This document shows positions 13,933-14,468 of a DNA stretch of 14,468 bases, piece after piece. The position numbers and the translations under genes are program-made. Under the pieces are notes generated by a model. That model saw only the letters and a list, made by a program, of their open reading frames with translations. It was not told where the DNA came from and searched no databases. The stretch comes from JBGSYN01 sp041750975 (GTDB taxonomy: Bacteria > Pseudomonadota > Alphaproteobacteria > Geminicoccales > Geminicoccaceae), in NCBI GenBank assembly GCA_041750975.1, contig JBGSYN010000002.1, positions 1-14,468 on the forward strand. The letters are read 5' to 3'. Numbering within the stretch: position 1 is the first letter of the stretch; every line of letters starts with the position of its first letter.

Positions 13933-14468
13933 TTAAATGACGAAATAGAGCAACACGCCGATGACAAGCCACGCATAAGCGAGCATGGCCAGCCAGAACA
14001 ATATCTGCTCGCTCAATTGGTCGCTCATGCTGGTGTCGAAGCCGGCTGTTTTGACATTCCACATCAGAAAAATTGCGCTCAAAGCCAGGAATGCGAGATT
14101 GAAGAAAAGTGTGTAGTCGACGGCGAAAAAGGTGCGCTCGACCACGCTTTGGGCATCGGCGGCGTTGGGAAGCATGCCGACGGCGGCGAACCCGTAGTGC
14201 AGGATCAAGGCCGTCGTGACCAGCACGAAGAAGAAGATCGCCAGTATATAGAGAGCCATCTTCCAGCCATAAAATTTGGCTTGGATGCGCAAGACGGGAA
14301 ATACGACGAGATCACTAAAGATGAACGCCATGATTCCCGCGAAGCTGACGCCGTTGCCGAAGAGTACGGCCGCCAGCGGAATGTTCCCCATCGAACCGAT
14401 GAATGTGAGAAACGCCGCGAACGGACCGACGAGCGCCTGTTCCAATAAGGCGAGGAATGATGGGTTCT
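13933..14468 (-). CDS. ArsP/DUF318-type membrane permease, C-terminal fragment
   Basis: The gene is cut by the right edge; 177 C-terminal residues are visible with a TAA stop at 13933. Visible segments NPSFLALLEQ, GPFAAFLTFIGSMGNIPLAAVLF and GVSFAGIMAFIFSDLVVFPVLRIQAKFYGWKMALY match the ArsP/DUF318 predicted permease family, whose members include organoarsenical exporters. Three or four further membrane segments follow, with an extra loop (NAADAQSVVERTFFAVDYTLF) between them. An apparent TTG start at 14445 is rejected because the family sequence continues upstream of it. It is the first visible gene of the operon with DUF411 and the esterase. The transported metal or metalloid cannot be told from this part. 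Confidence 0.8.
   Translation of the reverse strand, partial: NPSFLALLEQALVGPFAAFLTFIGSMGNIPLAAVLFGNGVSFAGIMAFIFSDLVVFPVLRIQAKFYGWKMALYILAIFFFVLVTTALILHYGFAAVGMLPNAADAQSVVERTFFAVDYTLFFNLAFLALSAIFLMWNVKTAGFDTSMSDQLSEQILFWLAMLAYAWLVIGVLLYFVI

Noticed and set aside
1..14468. CRISPR arrays, insertion sequences, phage genes, tRNA or rRNA genes
   Set aside because: Read on both strands, no spaced direct repeats, transposase or integrase motifs, or tRNA-like cloverleaf segments were found.

Overview
This window looks like chromosomal DNA of a GC-rich alphaproteobacterium. The signs are GC-rich codon use with several TTG starts, rhizobial-style sugar ABC transporter operons, a LysE/RhtB exporter and a sigma-54/NtrC-style nitrogen promoter. 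No transposase, phage gene, tRNA, rRNA or CRISPR array was seen. The species cannot be named from sequence alone.

Left edge (1-1403, minus strand): the head of an operon that runs off the window. A sigma-54 promoter of consensus form (1388-1403) is followed by a well conserved guanidine-I (ykkC) riboswitch (about 1242-1370) and a possible Shine-Dalgarno-sequestering leader. Next come a periplasmic binding protein of the urea-carboxylase-region type and the first 25 codons of an ABC permease. The natural reading is guanidine uptake as a nitrogen source, under both nitrogen-limitation and ligand control.

1496-6378 (minus strand): a five-gene sugar transport operon of the ribose/rhamnose class. 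The order is binding protein, two permeases, double ATPase, L-rhamnose mutarotase, with genes overlapping or a few bases apart. The content matches the rhizobial rhamnose transporter set, but no sugar kinase, isomerase, dehydrogenase or regulator lies in the window. A palindrome with a central CpG (6417-6439) lies between this operon and divergent folD.

6497-9997 (plus strand): folD overlaps a LysE/RhtB-family exporter by ATGA. A secreted DUF3108-type protein and an M19 (renal-type) dipeptidase with a TTG start follow, the latter behind a strong inverted repeat.

10114-12556 (plus strand): a large, acidic, cysteine-free protein with spondin, DUF4114 and CHRD-like segments. The two halves of the CHRD domain appear in reversed order. 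A terminator hairpin follows, then a 14-bp perfect palindrome and a small unknown gene.

12567-14468 (minus strand): an ArsP/DUF318-type permease (cut by the window edge), a DUF411 metal-binding protein and a secreted PHB-depolymerase-like esterase, closely spaced and probably co-transcribed.

The most interesting parts are the sigma-54 plus guanidine riboswitch control region and the reordered CHRD domain in the spondin/DUF4114 protein.
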